From: Aequorivita sp. UBA3180
Lineage (GTDB): Bacteria > Bacteroidota > Bacteroidia > Flavobacteriales > Flavobacteriaceae
Length of the DNA: 64,000 nt
NCBI GenBank assembly: GCA_002364215.1
Contig: DEXQ01000009.1
Span: forward strand, 1-64,000
Direction of reading: 5' to 3'
Part shown: positions 7,905 to 16,729 of the stretch, in pieces
Layout of the letters: each line of letters begins with the position of its first letter
Position numbering within the stretch: position 1 is the first letter of the stretch
Translations under genes and position numbers: made by a program
The notes under the pieces: generated by a model
What the model was told of the DNA's origin: nothing
Database searches by the model: none
The model's input: only the letters and a program-made list of their open reading frames with translations

Positions 7905-10109
7905 ATGAAAAAGAATTTTAAAGTTTTGTTTTTGGCGGTTTTCGTTTCAGTGGCTTCCTGCAGTTTTACAACAAAGGAATTCAATGATCCCGATAAGGAC
8001 AAGCTACTTTTAGACCTTATAACCTATGTACTTCAAAAAGGTCACTATGACCCAAAAGATATCAATGATGATTTTTCAGCAGGAGTTTATAAAGATTTCA
8101 TCAACGGACTTGATCCGTTAAAACGCTATTTCTTGGCATCGGATATTGAAGAATTCAGCAAATATGAAACAGAAATTGACGATCAACTCAAGAATAAGGA
8201 TTTGTCTTTTTTCGATTTGGTTTATGAGCGTTTCAATGAAAGAATGGAAGATGTAAAGAAAATTTATCCCGAAGTGCTGGATAAACCCTTCGATTTTACT
8301 GTAAATGAAACCATTAATGTTGATTATGATAATCTTGCCTATGCAAATTCCATAAAAGAATTGAAGGCCCGTTGGAAACAACAGTTGAAATTCACTACAC
8401 TTTCCGCTTATTATGATTTGGTAGAAGACCAAAAAAATCGCGAAAAGGGAATTGCTTCCGCTACCGATAAAGAGGATGAAGCAGATACTTCCGAAGTTTC
8501 AAACAATGCAAAAACTGCCTCAACAGATGAGCCTTTTGAACATAAATCAATGGCAGAGCTTGAAGCGAAAGCCCGCGAGACAACCAAAAGTTCACTGGAT
8601 GAATATTTCGATTTTACAAAAGATTTAGAGCGAAAAGATTACTTTTCAATCTATTTGAATACTATAGTTGAAGAATTTGATCCGCACACCAATTATTTTG
8701 CTCCGCCCGACAAAGATAGGTTCGATCTTCGTATGTCTGGAAAATTGGAAGGTATTGGGGCGAGACTTCAAAAAAAGAATGACTACATCACCATTATTGA
8801 AATTATAAGCGGTGGCCCAGCTTGGCGAAGTGAAAAAGTGGAAGTAGGCGATGTAATTTTAAAAGTGAAACAAGAGGATGAAAAGGATGCGGTTAGCATC
8901 GTAGGCATGCGCATTGACGATGCCGTAAAGTTAATCAAGGGGCCAAAAGGCACGAAGGTTACACTTACCATCAAAAACGTGGACGGAACCATTACAGATA
9001 AAGTTATTACCCGTGATGTGGTTGAACTCGAGGAAACATATGCAAAATCGTCGTTGATTGATAAGGGCGATCGCAAATTTGGACTTATCAATCTTCCGCA
9101 GTTTTACTTTGATATGGAAAACTACAAAGAACGCAATGCTGCAACCGATGTTAAAAAAGAGATTCTTCGTTTAAAAGAACAAGGGATGGAAGGCCTGGTT
9201 TTAGACCTTCGCGATAATGGCGGGGGATCTTTGCGTACGGCTGTTGATATTGCTGGACTTTTTATCAAAAAAGGACCCGTGGTGCAAGTAGCTTCAAACG
9301 GAAATAAGGAAGTGCTTGCGGATAAGGACAGTGAAATTGTTTGGGATGGCCCCTTGGTGATTTTAGTGAACGAACTTTCTGCTTCCGCTTCTGAAATTCT
9401 CGCTGCTGCAATGCAGGATTACAAACGTGCCATAATTTTGGGAAGCAAGCAAACCTACGGAAAGGGGACGGTACAAAATGTAATTGATTTAAACCAATGG
9501 CTTCGCAAAAATGATTTGGGCGATATGGGTGCTTTAAAAATCACTTCTCAGAAATTTTATCGTGTAAATGGAGGCTCTACCCAACTTGAGGGAGTTAAGA
9601 GCGATGTGGTCATGCCAGATCGTTATAGCTATATTGATGTAGGCGAAAGAGATTATGACAATCCACTGCCTTATGATAAAATAGATGCCGCAAAGTATGA
9701 TGTTTGGGAGGGTTATATAGATTATGACGAAACCATCCAAAAAAGCAAAGAGCGAATGGCACAAAACGAACAATTAAAGTTGATTGACGAAGACGCACGA
9801 TGGATAAAGGCACGTAGGGATGAAAAAGAAGTCAATTTAAATTATGAAACTTACAGTGCCGAAATTGAGCAGCGCAAGCAAGAAACAAAACGTTTTGACG
9901 CTATTGATGAATACGATAACCACCTTACTTTTGAATCCTTGCCTTACGAAACTGCATTAATGAAAAAAGACACTACACTTTCTGAAAAGCGTAAAAGATG
10001 GCATAAAAATTTAAGTAAGGATATGTATATTGAAGAAGCAGTCCACGTGTTGGAAGATTTAAAACTCAATAACATCAAGGCAGGAAAAGTAGCAGATATT
10101 AAAAATTGA
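7905..10109 (+). CDS. S41-family C-terminal processing protease, lipoprotein
   Basis: The 734-residue protein matches the large tail-specific protease (Prc/Tsp) type. MKKNFKVLFLAVFVSVASC is a lipoprotein signal peptide, which is why I prefer the ATG at 7905 to the one at 7896. An N-terminal helical domain is followed by a PDZ domain at about residues 260-350 (GIGARLQ, then GDVILKV) and the S41 catalytic domain with the nucleophile in SASASE (near residue 494) and the general-base Lys in YGKGT (near 519). A long charged helical tail follows. It acts in the periplasm on protein C-termini. It is divergent from surE. Confidence 0.93.
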   Translation: MKKNFKVLFLAVFVSVASCSFTTKEFNDPDKDKLLLDLITYVLQKGHYDPKDINDDFSAGVYKDFINGLDPLKRYFLASDIEEFSKYETEIDDQLKNKDLSFFDLVYERFNERMEDVKKIYPEVLDKPFDFTVNETINVDYDNLAYANSIKELKARWKQQLKFTTLSAYYDLVEDQKNREKGIASATDKEDEADTSEVSNNAKTASTDEPFEHKSMAELEAKARETTKSSLDEYFDFTKDLERKDYFSIYLNTIVEEFDPHTNYFAPPDKDRFDLRMSGKLEGIGARLQKKNDYITIIEIISGGPAWRSEKVEVGDVILKVKQEDEKDAVSIVGMRIDDAVKLIKGPKGTKVTLTIKNVDGTITDKVITRDVVELEETYAKSSLIDKGDRKFGLINLPQFYFDMENYKERNAATDVKKEILRLKEQGMEGLVLDLRDNGGGSLRTAVDIAGLFIKKGPVVQVASNGNKEVLADKDSEIVWDGPLVILVNELSASASEILAAAMQDYKRAIILGSKQTYGKGTVQNVIDLNQWLRKNDLGDMGALKITSQKFYRVNGGSTQLEGVKSDVVMPDRYSYIDVGERDYDNPLPYDKIDAAKYDVWEGYIDYDETIQKSKERMAQNEQLKLIDEDARWIKARRDEKEVNLNYETYSAEIEQRKQETKRFDAIDEYDNHLTFESLPYETALMKKDTTLSEKRKRWHKNLSKDMYIEEAVHVLEDLKLNNIKAGKVADIKN

Positions 10110-10126
10110 TTTTATGTAAACCGAAT

Positions 10127-10149
10127 GTGTGTTTCTGAATGAAACACGC
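10127..10149 (+). other. Hairpin between the S41 protease and permease genes
   Basis: GTGTTTC (10129-10135) pairs perfectly with GAAACAC (10141-10147) around a 5-nt loop, extendable by two pairs. No T-run follows on the plus strand, so it may stabilise mRNA or mark processing rather than terminate. Confidence 0.5.
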
Positions 10150-10171
10150 CAAATTTTACTAAATTTGAAGT

Positions 10172-11278
10172 GTGAAAAATACCACTTCATTAACCAAGAT
10201 AGCGCTCCGAAAGTTTAAAAAAAACTTTTGGGGCGTTTTCAGTTTGTGCTTTTTGGCACTCTGCGTTTTGGTGGCGATTTTTGCATATGCCTTGGCGCCG
10301 GATAATTCAGAGAACGCAAACCAGATGCATCTTTCCATTCATTCCAAAAACCCAGGATTCTCTGTGCAAATGCTTACCATTCCTGCAAAAGTGGAAGAAC
10401 AGAATTCCTTATCGGTTTTCTTCTTCGGAAAGAAAAATGCTGATACTGAGATTCCAATCTCAACCTATACACTAAAAGATGCTTTTATAGAAATTACGGA
10501 ATATTCCCCAGATGGCACAGATGGTTTGCAAAAGAATTATGCGCTTTCGCTTTTTCCAGATGCAACTTCAGCGGCGGAGATTCCCAACAAATATATTTCA
10601 GGAAAAAAATTCCTTCTCGGTACCGATAAATACGGCCGCGATCTGTTGAGCCGAATGTTGATCGGGATCCGCATTTCTTTGGCCATAGGTTTTGTAGCGG
10701 TTTTCATTTCATTGGTAATTGGAATCACTCTTGGTGCCATTGCGGGTTACTTTGGTGGAAAGGTTGATGCGGCAATAATGTGGCTCATAAACGTCACATG
10801 GTCCATTCCAACTTTGCTTTTGGTGATTGCTATTACTTTGGCACTTGGCAAAGGTTTTTGGCAGGTTTTCATTGCTGTTGGATTAACAATGTGGGTGGAA
10901 GTTGCCCGTGTGGTGCGCGGACAGGTTATGGGCGTTAAACAGATGCAGTACGTTACCGCGGCCCGAGCGTTGGGCTTTAATGATTTTAGAATAATTGTAA
11001 AGCATATTTTGCCAAATAGCATGGCGCCTGTGATAATCATTTCGGCGGCCAATTTTGCGGGAGCCATTCTTATTGAAAGCGGCCTGTCGTTTTTGGGAAT
11101 AGGCGCACAACCGCCAATGCCCAGTTGGGGCGGAATTATAAAGGATCATTATGCTTACATAATTTTAGGGAAGCCGTATCTTGCCCTAATTCCAGGACTC
11201 GCCATTATGAGCTTGGTCACAGCTTTTATGTTAATAGGAAATGCCCTGCGCGATGCGATGGACGTGCGGAATGCTTAA
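10172..11278 (+). CDS. ABC transporter permease, OppC/DppC type
   Basis: The 368-residue inner-membrane protein has a cytoplasmic N-terminus, one TM helix (near residues 23-42), a large periplasmic loop of about 110 residues and then the five-helix BPD_transp_1 domain. The ATPase-contacting EAA-type loop is visible around AARALGFNDFRIIVKHILPN. The family carries peptides or nickel with a partner permease, two ATPases and a binding protein, none of which is in this window. The start codon is GTG. A weak TAAATTTG at 10160-10167 lies too close to the start to be a convincing promoter. Confidence 0.88.
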   Translation: MKNTTSLTKIALRKFKKNFWGVFSLCFLALCVLVAIFAYALAPDNSENANQMHLSIHSKNPGFSVQMLTIPAKVEEQNSLSVFFFGKKNADTEIPISTYTLKDAFIEITEYSPDGTDGLQKNYALSLFPDATSAAEIPNKYISGKKFLLGTDKYGRDLLSRMLIGIRISLAIGFVAVFISLVIGITLGAIAGYFGGKVDAAIMWLINVTWSIPTLLLVIAITLALGKGFWQVFIAVGLTMWVEVARVVRGQVMGVKQMQYVTAARALGFNDFRIIVKHILPNSMAPVIIISAANFAGAILIESGLSFLGIGAQPPMPSWGGIIKDHYAYIILGKPYLALIPGLAIMSLVTAFMLIGNALRDAMDVRNA

Positions 11279-11288
11279 AAAAATTTAA

Positions 11289-12104
11289 ATGGACCGAAAA
11301 TACATTTACCCCTTAGTAATAATAATTGTAACCGTCGCGTTGTATTATGCCGACGATTTTTTGGGCGAAGAAAACATTTCCACTTCAGAAATTTCAAAAA
11401 CTACAAATAGTACCTCCGAAGAATTTGATGATACCTTCCTTCCTGCCTCAACTACCGGAGCCATCGTAAAACACAATTATTTTACCCTATCCTATTCCGA
11501 AGAAAATGAACAGGCAGAGTGGGTGGCTTATGAATTGAAGAAAAGTGATTTGACTAAAAATGAATTTGAACGCCCCTATTTTATTGAAGATAAAAAGGTG
11601 AAAACAAAATCTGCAGATTGGCGCAATTACAAAAATTCGGGGTACGATCGTGGCCATCTTTGCCCCGCTGGCGACAGAAGGATGTCCTTTGAAGCTTATA
11701 ATGAAACATTCCTCACCAGTAACATAAGTCCGCAGGATCACGATTTTAATGCGGGAATCTGGAACCGACTTGAGCAAAAAGTTCGCTATTGGGCCGAAAA
11801 ATATGATGGTGTTTATATAGTTACGGGCGGAGTTTTAAAAGAAAATTTGAAAACCATCGGCGATGAAAATGTTTCTGTCCCAAATAAATTTTATAAAATA
11901 ATCGTTGATGCTTCCGGTGGAAATTATAAGGCTGTTGCATTTTTAATTCCGAATAAACCTTCCAGTGAATCTTTTTATGAATACGCCGTTTCCATCGATG
12001 AAATTGAAGCTAGAACAGAGATTGATTTTTTTCCGCAATTGCCAGATTCCATCGAAAATAAGTTGGAACAGATGGTAGATTTAAAAGCTTGGGGAAGGAA
12101 ATAA
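11289..12104 (+). CDS. Membrane-anchored or exported DNA/RNA non-specific endonuclease
   Basis: This 271-residue protein has an N-terminal hydrophobic anchor (residues 6-21) and a NUC1-type beta-beta-alpha-metal nuclease domain. The catalytic DRGHLCPAGDRR motif is at residues 120-131 with His123, followed by the Asn-rich metal site region (TSNISPQ and NAGIWNRLE). The family cuts DNA and RNA without sequence preference using Mg2+. The anchor implies action outside the cytoplasm, for nutrient scavenging or defence. It starts 10 nt after the permease gene and is probably co-transcribed. Confidence 0.92.
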   Translation: MDRKYIYPLVIIIVTVALYYADDFLGEENISTSEISKTTNSTSEEFDDTFLPASTTGAIVKHNYFTLSYSEENEQAEWVAYELKKSDLTKNEFERPYFIEDKKVKTKSADWRNYKNSGYDRGHLCPAGDRRMSFEAYNETFLTSNISPQDHDFNAGIWNRLEQKVRYWAEKYDGVYIVTGGVLKENLKTIGDENVSVPNKFYKIIVDASGGNYKAVAFLIPNKPSSESFYEYAVSIDEIEARTEIDFFPQLPDSIENKLEQMVDLKAWGRK

Positions 12105-12110
12105 GTTTGC

Positions 12111-12180
12111 AGTTTACAGTAGCAGTTGGCAGCATATTCTTATTCAAGTTTCATTTTCGATTTCGATTTCAGTTTTGATT
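12111..12180. repeat. Intergenic low-complexity word repeats
   Basis: Between the convergent nuclease and rodA genes lie a run of imperfect CAGTTtaCAGTagCAGTTggCAG units and a run of ATTTTCG/ATTTCGATTTC units. Similar degenerate words occur at 19480-19520. Confidence 0.45.
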
Positions 12181-12182
12181 TC

Positions 12183-13439
12183 TTATGAATAATGATAATT
12201 CGCCCCATCCAACTTTACAAAAATAAAAAGCAAAATAGTAAAACCCCAAAGTGCGGAACCCCCGTAACTAAAGAAAGGTAGCGGAATTCCCACAGTAGGG
12301 AAAATACCAGTAACCATCCCCACATTTACAAAGAAGTGAAAAAATAAAATTGCAGCAACGCTATACCCATATACCCTTCCAAACTGCGATTTCTGCTTTT
12401 CAGCTTTAAAAATAATACGCAGGATGAGTCCCACAAAAAGCAGTACAACAATCAAGCTTCCCACAAAGCCCCATTCTTCGCCTACAGTACTAAAAATATA
12501 ATCTGTGTGCTGTTCGGGAACAAAATTTCCTTTGGTCTGCGTGCCCTGCGTCCAGCCTTTCCCTAGCCAGCCCCCGTTGGCAATTGCAATTTCACTTTGG
12601 TGGGTATTGTAGCCTATTCCTCGAGCGTCCACTTCCTTTCCCAAAACAATGTTGAAACGGTCGCGGTGGCGCTGTTCAAAAACGTTGTTGAAAATATAGC
12701 TCACCGAAAAAGCAAAGGCAATGCACCCAGCGGCAATTAAAATATATTTAATAATACTGGGACGTTTTTTTCTATTTCTAAAGAAAATAATACCGCCAAT
12801 TACTGTAATGGCAATCGCTACCCAAACAGCACCGAATGCAAGTGTAGAAACAAAAAGCATAACAGCAAATAAGCCTAACAAAAGGTAAACCCCGTGCAAT
12901 CCTTCCCTATAAAGTGTAAAGACAAACGCAGCATAAATCAGTGCGCTTCCGGGATCTGGCTGCGGAACAATCAAAACGGCAGGCAAGGCTATAATTGTAA
13001 AAGCTGCAATTTGATGTTTCAATTCCTGCATATTGGTTTGAATATCACTCACATATTTTGCGAGTGCCAAAGCAGTTGCGGCTTTTGCAAATTCACTGGG
13101 TTGAAGACTAAAACTACCAAAGGCATACCAAGAAGTAGCACCCGAAATATTTTTTCCGAAGACAAAAAGCCCGACCAAAGATATTAGGGAAATAATATAG
13201 AAAACACTTGCGAATTTTTCGTAAAACTTTGATTCTATGGCAAGTAAAAATATTATCAGAAGTATGCTAAACCCAATAAACATAAACTGTCGGGCGTAGA
13301 TTTGGTCAAAATCCCAAAACCCTTTTGCGGTGTCGCTCAAGGAGGCAGAGTAAATGTTTATCCACCCCATTATTACAAGGGCGATGTACATAAAAATCAT
13401 TAGCCAATCAAAGCGTACATAAGTTCTGCCTCCTGCCAT
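12183..13439 (-). CDS. rodA: Rod-shape peptidoglycan polymerase RodA (SEDS)
   Basis: RodA is the SEDS-family glycosyltransferase that polymerises lipid II in the elongasome together with PBP2. The 418-residue protein has about ten TM helices and the SEDS hallmarks: a GSFSLQPSEFAK segment, a large extracytoplasmic loop, and near the C-terminus GIPLPFFSYGGSALWGF. Its ATG overlaps the stop of mrdA by one base (TAATG), so translation is coupled. It is the last gene of the mre-mrd set. Confidence 0.96.
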   Translation of the reverse strand: MAGGRTYVRFDWLMIFMYIALVIMGWINIYSASLSDTAKGFWDFDQIYARQFMFIGFSILLIIFLLAIESKFYEKFASVFYIISLISLVGLFVFGKNISGATSWYAFGSFSLQPSEFAKAATALALAKYVSDIQTNMQELKHQIAAFTIIALPAVLIVPQPDPGSALIYAAFVFTLYREGLHGVYLLLGLFAVMLFVSTLAFGAVWVAIAITVIGGIIFFRNRKKRPSIIKYILIAAGCIAFAFSVSYIFNNVFEQRHRDRFNIVLGKEVDARGIGYNTHQSEIAIANGGWLGKGWTQGTQTKGNFVPEQHTDYIFSTVGEEWGFVGSLIVVLLFVGLILRIIFKAEKQKSQFGRVYGYSVAAILFFHFFVNVGMVTGIFPTVGIPLPFFSYGGSALWGFTILLFIFVKLDGANYHYS

Positions 13440-15304
13440 TAGCGGTTAATTGAAAAAGGTTGTCCGCTGTAGGGTTTGGCGTATTCTGCTTCCAAACTGC
13501 CTTCCAGCACATATTTTTCCATATCGGTCCGGGTTATTTCGCCTTTTAGATATTTTTCAATCATAAGGCCTGCAATGCGTCCCGCCCATCGCGAACCCCA
13601 ATAGCCGTTTTCAACAAAAACCGCGATGGCGATTTTTGGATTGTCCTTTGGCGCAAAAGCCACAAAAATGGAATGGTCTGTTAATTGAACGCGTTTACCG
13701 TCAATTTTGGTAAAATTTTCAGCGGTTCCAGTCTTTCCACAAATATCTATCCCGGGGATTTGTATGGAAGATGCAGTACCCCGTTTATAAACCTGAAACA
13801 TACCTTCCACCACGGGTTTAAAGTGTTCGGGTTCCACAGTAGTGTAATGTTTTTTACGAAATTTCTGGGGAATTGTATCCGGACCGATAACATTTTTAAT
13901 TATATGGGGTGTGTAATAATAACCGCGATTGGCGATAGCCGCTGTAAAGTTTGCCATTTGCATAGGCGTAAGCAAAACTTCACCTTGTCCAATGGCGTTT
14001 GAAATGGTTGCCAATGAAGACCAATTATGTGCCGGATAATCGTGAATTTTGTTGTAGTATTTTGAAGTGGGAATATTGCCTCGTTTACCACTGGGAAGAT
14101 CATAACCCAAAAAATCACCTAGTCCAAAACTTAAAAGCCCTTCGCGCCAATGATCAATGCCTTCACGTGGATTGGGGTATTTATCGATAATCCGTTTGTA
14201 AACATTACAAAAATAGGCATTGCAACTGTTTGCAATTCCGCTGACCATTGCCAAGGGGCTAGGGTGGGAGTGACAGCCCAATGTACGGTTTCCATAGCGA
14301 TAACCGTGATAGCAGGCAAAAGTATCTAGAGTATCTACCACATTTTCGTGCAAACCTATCAATGCCGTTAAAGTTTTAAAAGGCGATCCGGGGGGGTATT
14401 CACCCATCAAAACCCGGTCGTAAAGTGGCTTGCTAATAGTATCGTACCACAATTTTGTAAAATTCTTTGACCGATCTCGTCCCACTAAAAGTGACGGGTC
14501 ATAACTTGGTGCCGTTACCAGGGCAAGTATTTCACCACTTTCGGGTTCAATCGCCACAATACCCCCTCTTTTGTGAACCATTAATTCTTCGCCATATTTT
14601 TGAAGTACCGCATCGATGGTCAATTGTACATCGTGGCCGCGTTCTGGCAAAGTGTCAAAAATTCCTTCTTTGTAGGGCCCAATATCTCTGTTGAAGCGGT
14701 CTTTCTGAATATATTTCACGCCTTTTACGCCGCGCAACACTTCTTCGTATTCCTTTTCCACACCGGCGGTACCAATGAGCTCTCCCATTTGGTAATATGG
14801 GTTTTTTTCGATGATGGCATTGTTCACTTCCGCAATGTAGCCCATCACATTTGCCGAATGGTCCACTTGGTATTCGCGAAGGGAACGGCGCTGGATGTAA
14901 AACCCTTCATATTTATACATTTTTTCTGAAAGGGAAGCATAGTCGGCCTTGTTGAGCTGGGGAATCACAACGGAGGGCAATCTTGGCGAATACACTCGTG
15001 CTTTATGAAGAATTTCCTTGAATTCTTCCTTTGTAATTTTCAGTAAACCACAAAATTCCAAAGTGTCGAGCGGTTTAACATCGCGCGGAATTACCATGAC
15101 ATCATACGAAGGTTGGTTGGACACCAAAAGTTTCATATTTCTGTCAAACATATAGCCGCGCTGCGGATAATCATACATCACTTTAATGGCGCTGTTTTGC
15201 GATAGCGAATCTGGAGAAGCGTCATAAACCTGCAAATAGAAAAGTCTTGCGGTAAAAAGTATCCCGCTCAGCAAAACCAATGCTATTAATACAATTTTTC
15301 TCAT
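13439..15304 (-). CDS. mrdA: Penicillin-binding protein 2 (elongation transpeptidase)
   Basis: PBP2 cross-links peptidoglycan during lateral growth and activates RodA. The 621-residue class B PBP has an N-terminal TM anchor (residues 5-20), the pedestal domain with the conserved RGYMFDRN segment, and the penicillin-binding domain with SPFK (nucleophile Ser near residue 307), SCN and KTG (near 521). The ATG overlaps the mreD stop (ATGA). This gene and rodA would be the direct partners of MreBCD encoded upstream. Confidence 0.96.
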   Translation of the reverse strand: MRKIVLIALVLLSGILFTARLFYLQVYDASPDSLSQNSAIKVMYDYPQRGYMFDRNMKLLVSNQPSYDVMVIPRDVKPLDTLEFCGLLKITKEEFKEILHKARVYSPRLPSVVIPQLNKADYASLSEKMYKYEGFYIQRRSLREYQVDHSANVMGYIAEVNNAIIEKNPYYQMGELIGTAGVEKEYEEVLRGVKGVKYIQKDRFNRDIGPYKEGIFDTLPERGHDVQLTIDAVLQKYGEELMVHKRGGIVAIEPESGEILALVTAPSYDPSLLVGRDRSKNFTKLWYDTISKPLYDRVLMGEYPPGSPFKTLTALIGLHENVVDTLDTFACYHGYRYGNRTLGCHSHPSPLAMVSGIANSCNAYFCNVYKRIIDKYPNPREGIDHWREGLLSFGLGDFLGYDLPSGKRGNIPTSKYYNKIHDYPAHNWSSLATISNAIGQGEVLLTPMQMANFTAAIANRGYYYTPHIIKNVIGPDTIPQKFRKKHYTTVEPEHFKPVVEGMFQVYKRGTASSIQIPGIDICGKTGTAENFTKIDGKRVQLTDHSIFVAFAPKDNPKIAIAVFVENGYWGSRWAGRIAGLMIEKYLKGEITRTDMEKYVLEGSLEAEYAKPYSGQPFSINR

Positions 15305-15810
15305 GATGATTTTCTATTGAAAAGAATCATTGTGCACACAACGACAATAATTGTAAACAGACCAGAAAACAATGTGGATTTCAACAATAAAAGAATATGC
15401 TTAAAACTGAAAATTTCTAAAGAAAATAATACAAAATGATGCATAAAAACCAAGGAAGCAATATATGTGAGCCTTTCCATTGGGTCGGCTTTCTTGATTT
15501 TGACGCTATTGTATTCATAACTTACACCAAAAGAATATTTTAAAACAACGGGCCGAATGTATGCAATAAAGGCGCAGGCTGCGGCATGCACGCCTCCCGA
15601 ATCCTCAAAAATATCTATGGAAAGCCCCAAAAGAAAACTGAAAAAAATCAAAAGTCCTTTGTTGCCGTCCAAAGGATAAAGAATTATGAATAAAATATAA
15701 AGATACGGGTTAATGTATCCTGCCAGGTTTACATTGTTAAGCAACAGCACCTGAAGGAAAACCAACAGTATAAAACGGACGATATTTATAATGATATCAC
15801 TGTTCGACAT
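15301..15810 (-). CDS. mreD: Rod shape-determining protein MreD
   Basis: MreD is an inner-membrane component of the elongasome. The protein of about 169 residues is very hydrophobic with five to six TM helices and contains the family's conserved acidic segment in a loop (SIDIFEDSGG). I chose the ATG at 15810 (MSNSDIIIN) since an upstream start at 15861 would add a hydrophilic extension and a longer overlap with mreC. The chosen start overlaps the mreC end by 14 nt. The family is poorly conserved in sequence, so position in the cluster is part of the evidence. Confidence 0.9.
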   Translation of the reverse strand: MSNSDIIINIVRFILLVFLQVLLLNNVNLAGYINPYLYILFIILYPLDGNKGLLIFFSFLLGLSIDIFEDSGGVHAAACAFIAYIRPVVLKYSFGVSYEYNSVKIKKADPMERLTYIASLVFMHHFVLFSLEIFSFKHILLLLKSTLFSGLFTIIVVVCTMILFNRKSS

Positions 15811-16627
15811 CTTCCACTCCTTTTTCCAGTTCCAAAATTTCCGCTGCTTCGTTATTTTCAATTAAATAAACGTGCTCCAAGCTCGTCATATCATTGAAAA
15901 GATCAATGTTTACATAGTAATAATTATCATCGTTATCGAGATGAAAGTCTTTAATTGTTCCTATCAAAATACCTTCGGGAAAAATAGTAGATCGCCCGCC
16001 AGTAATAATGGTATCTCCTTTTTCCAGCTGTGCAAGACGTGGAATGTCAACTAATTGTGCTACGTTTGGATCTTTTGTGTTCCATATAAGTGAACCAAAA
16101 TGGCTCGATTTCTTAAGTTTGGCGTTTATCCGGCTTTTCGTATTCAAAATAGATTGCACAGTCGCGTAATTTTTGGAAACATCGCTCACAATACCAACAA
16201 TTCCTTTTGAAGAAATTACGCCCAAATCAATTTTTAAGCTATCGCTTCGGCCTTTATCAAGGGTAAGCTGGTTTTTGGTTTTTGAATAATTGTTATTGAT
16301 TACCCGCGCAGTGAAATAGTTGAATTTATTGGGAAGCACGGTACTGTCCAGTTTTTCAACATTTACTACTTCCTTAAATTGATCCAGTTTCTTCCGAAGC
16401 ATTAAATTTTCGTTTAGCAACTGCTGGTTTTCTTTTCCTAAATTTAAGTAGTCGGTAATGTTATTTCTGAATGTATATATTCCACCGGTTATAAAATTGG
16501 CAGAGCTAATGTATTTATCGTTGTGATAGTTGTGCGTTTGGATGGTAAGCGCTACGGAAATTGTAAAAAGCACGGCAAACAACAGGAAATTTTTATTCCG
16601 AATGAAGAAATATATAATCTGCTGCAT
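15797..16627 (-). CDS. mreC: Rod shape-determining protein MreC
   Basis: MreC is a bitopic scaffold that links cytoplasmic MreB to PBP2/RodA. The 276-residue protein has an N-terminal TM helix (about residues 11-28), a coiled-coil around residues 55-85 (NLGKENQQLLNENLMLRKKL) and two beta-barrel domains with family motifs such as GIVGIV and TGG. It follows mreB by 102 nt, an interval holding a hairpin, and overlaps mreD. Confidence 0.95.
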   Translation of the reverse strand: MQQIIYFFIRNKNFLLFAVLFTISVALTIQTHNYHNDKYISSANFITGGIYTFRNNITDYLNLGKENQQLLNENLMLRKKLDQFKEVVNVEKLDSTVLPNKFNYFTARVINNNYSKTKNQLTLDKGRSDSLKIDLGVISSKGIVGIVSDVSKNYATVQSILNTKSRINAKLKKSSHFGSLIWNTKDPNVAQLVDIPRLAQLEKGDTIITGGRSTIFPEGILIGTIKDFHLDNDDNYYYVNIDLFNDMTSLEHVYLIENNEAAEILELEKGVEDVEQ

Positions 16628-16699
16628 TGCTTTGTGGGGTTAAAATATTCTGCTTTCTAATGGGAGCAACGCCATAAATGGGCAATTATTCTATTTGAG

Positions 16700-16729
16700 T
16701 TTTTCAGAAAAATGGTTTCTTCTGAAAAA
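16700..16729 (-). other. Stem-loop between mreB and mreC
   Basis: A perfect 10-bp stem (TTTTTCAGAA, 16700-16709, with TTCTGAAAAA, 16720-16729) directly abuts the mreB stop codon. No T-run follows on the minus strand, so it may protect the mreB 3' end or attenuate distal expression rather than fully terminate. Confidence 0.6.

Noticed and set aside
10160..10167. TAAATTTG as a promoter for the OppC-type permease
   Set aside because: It matches TAnnTTTG but lies 5 nt before the GTG start and has no -33 box.
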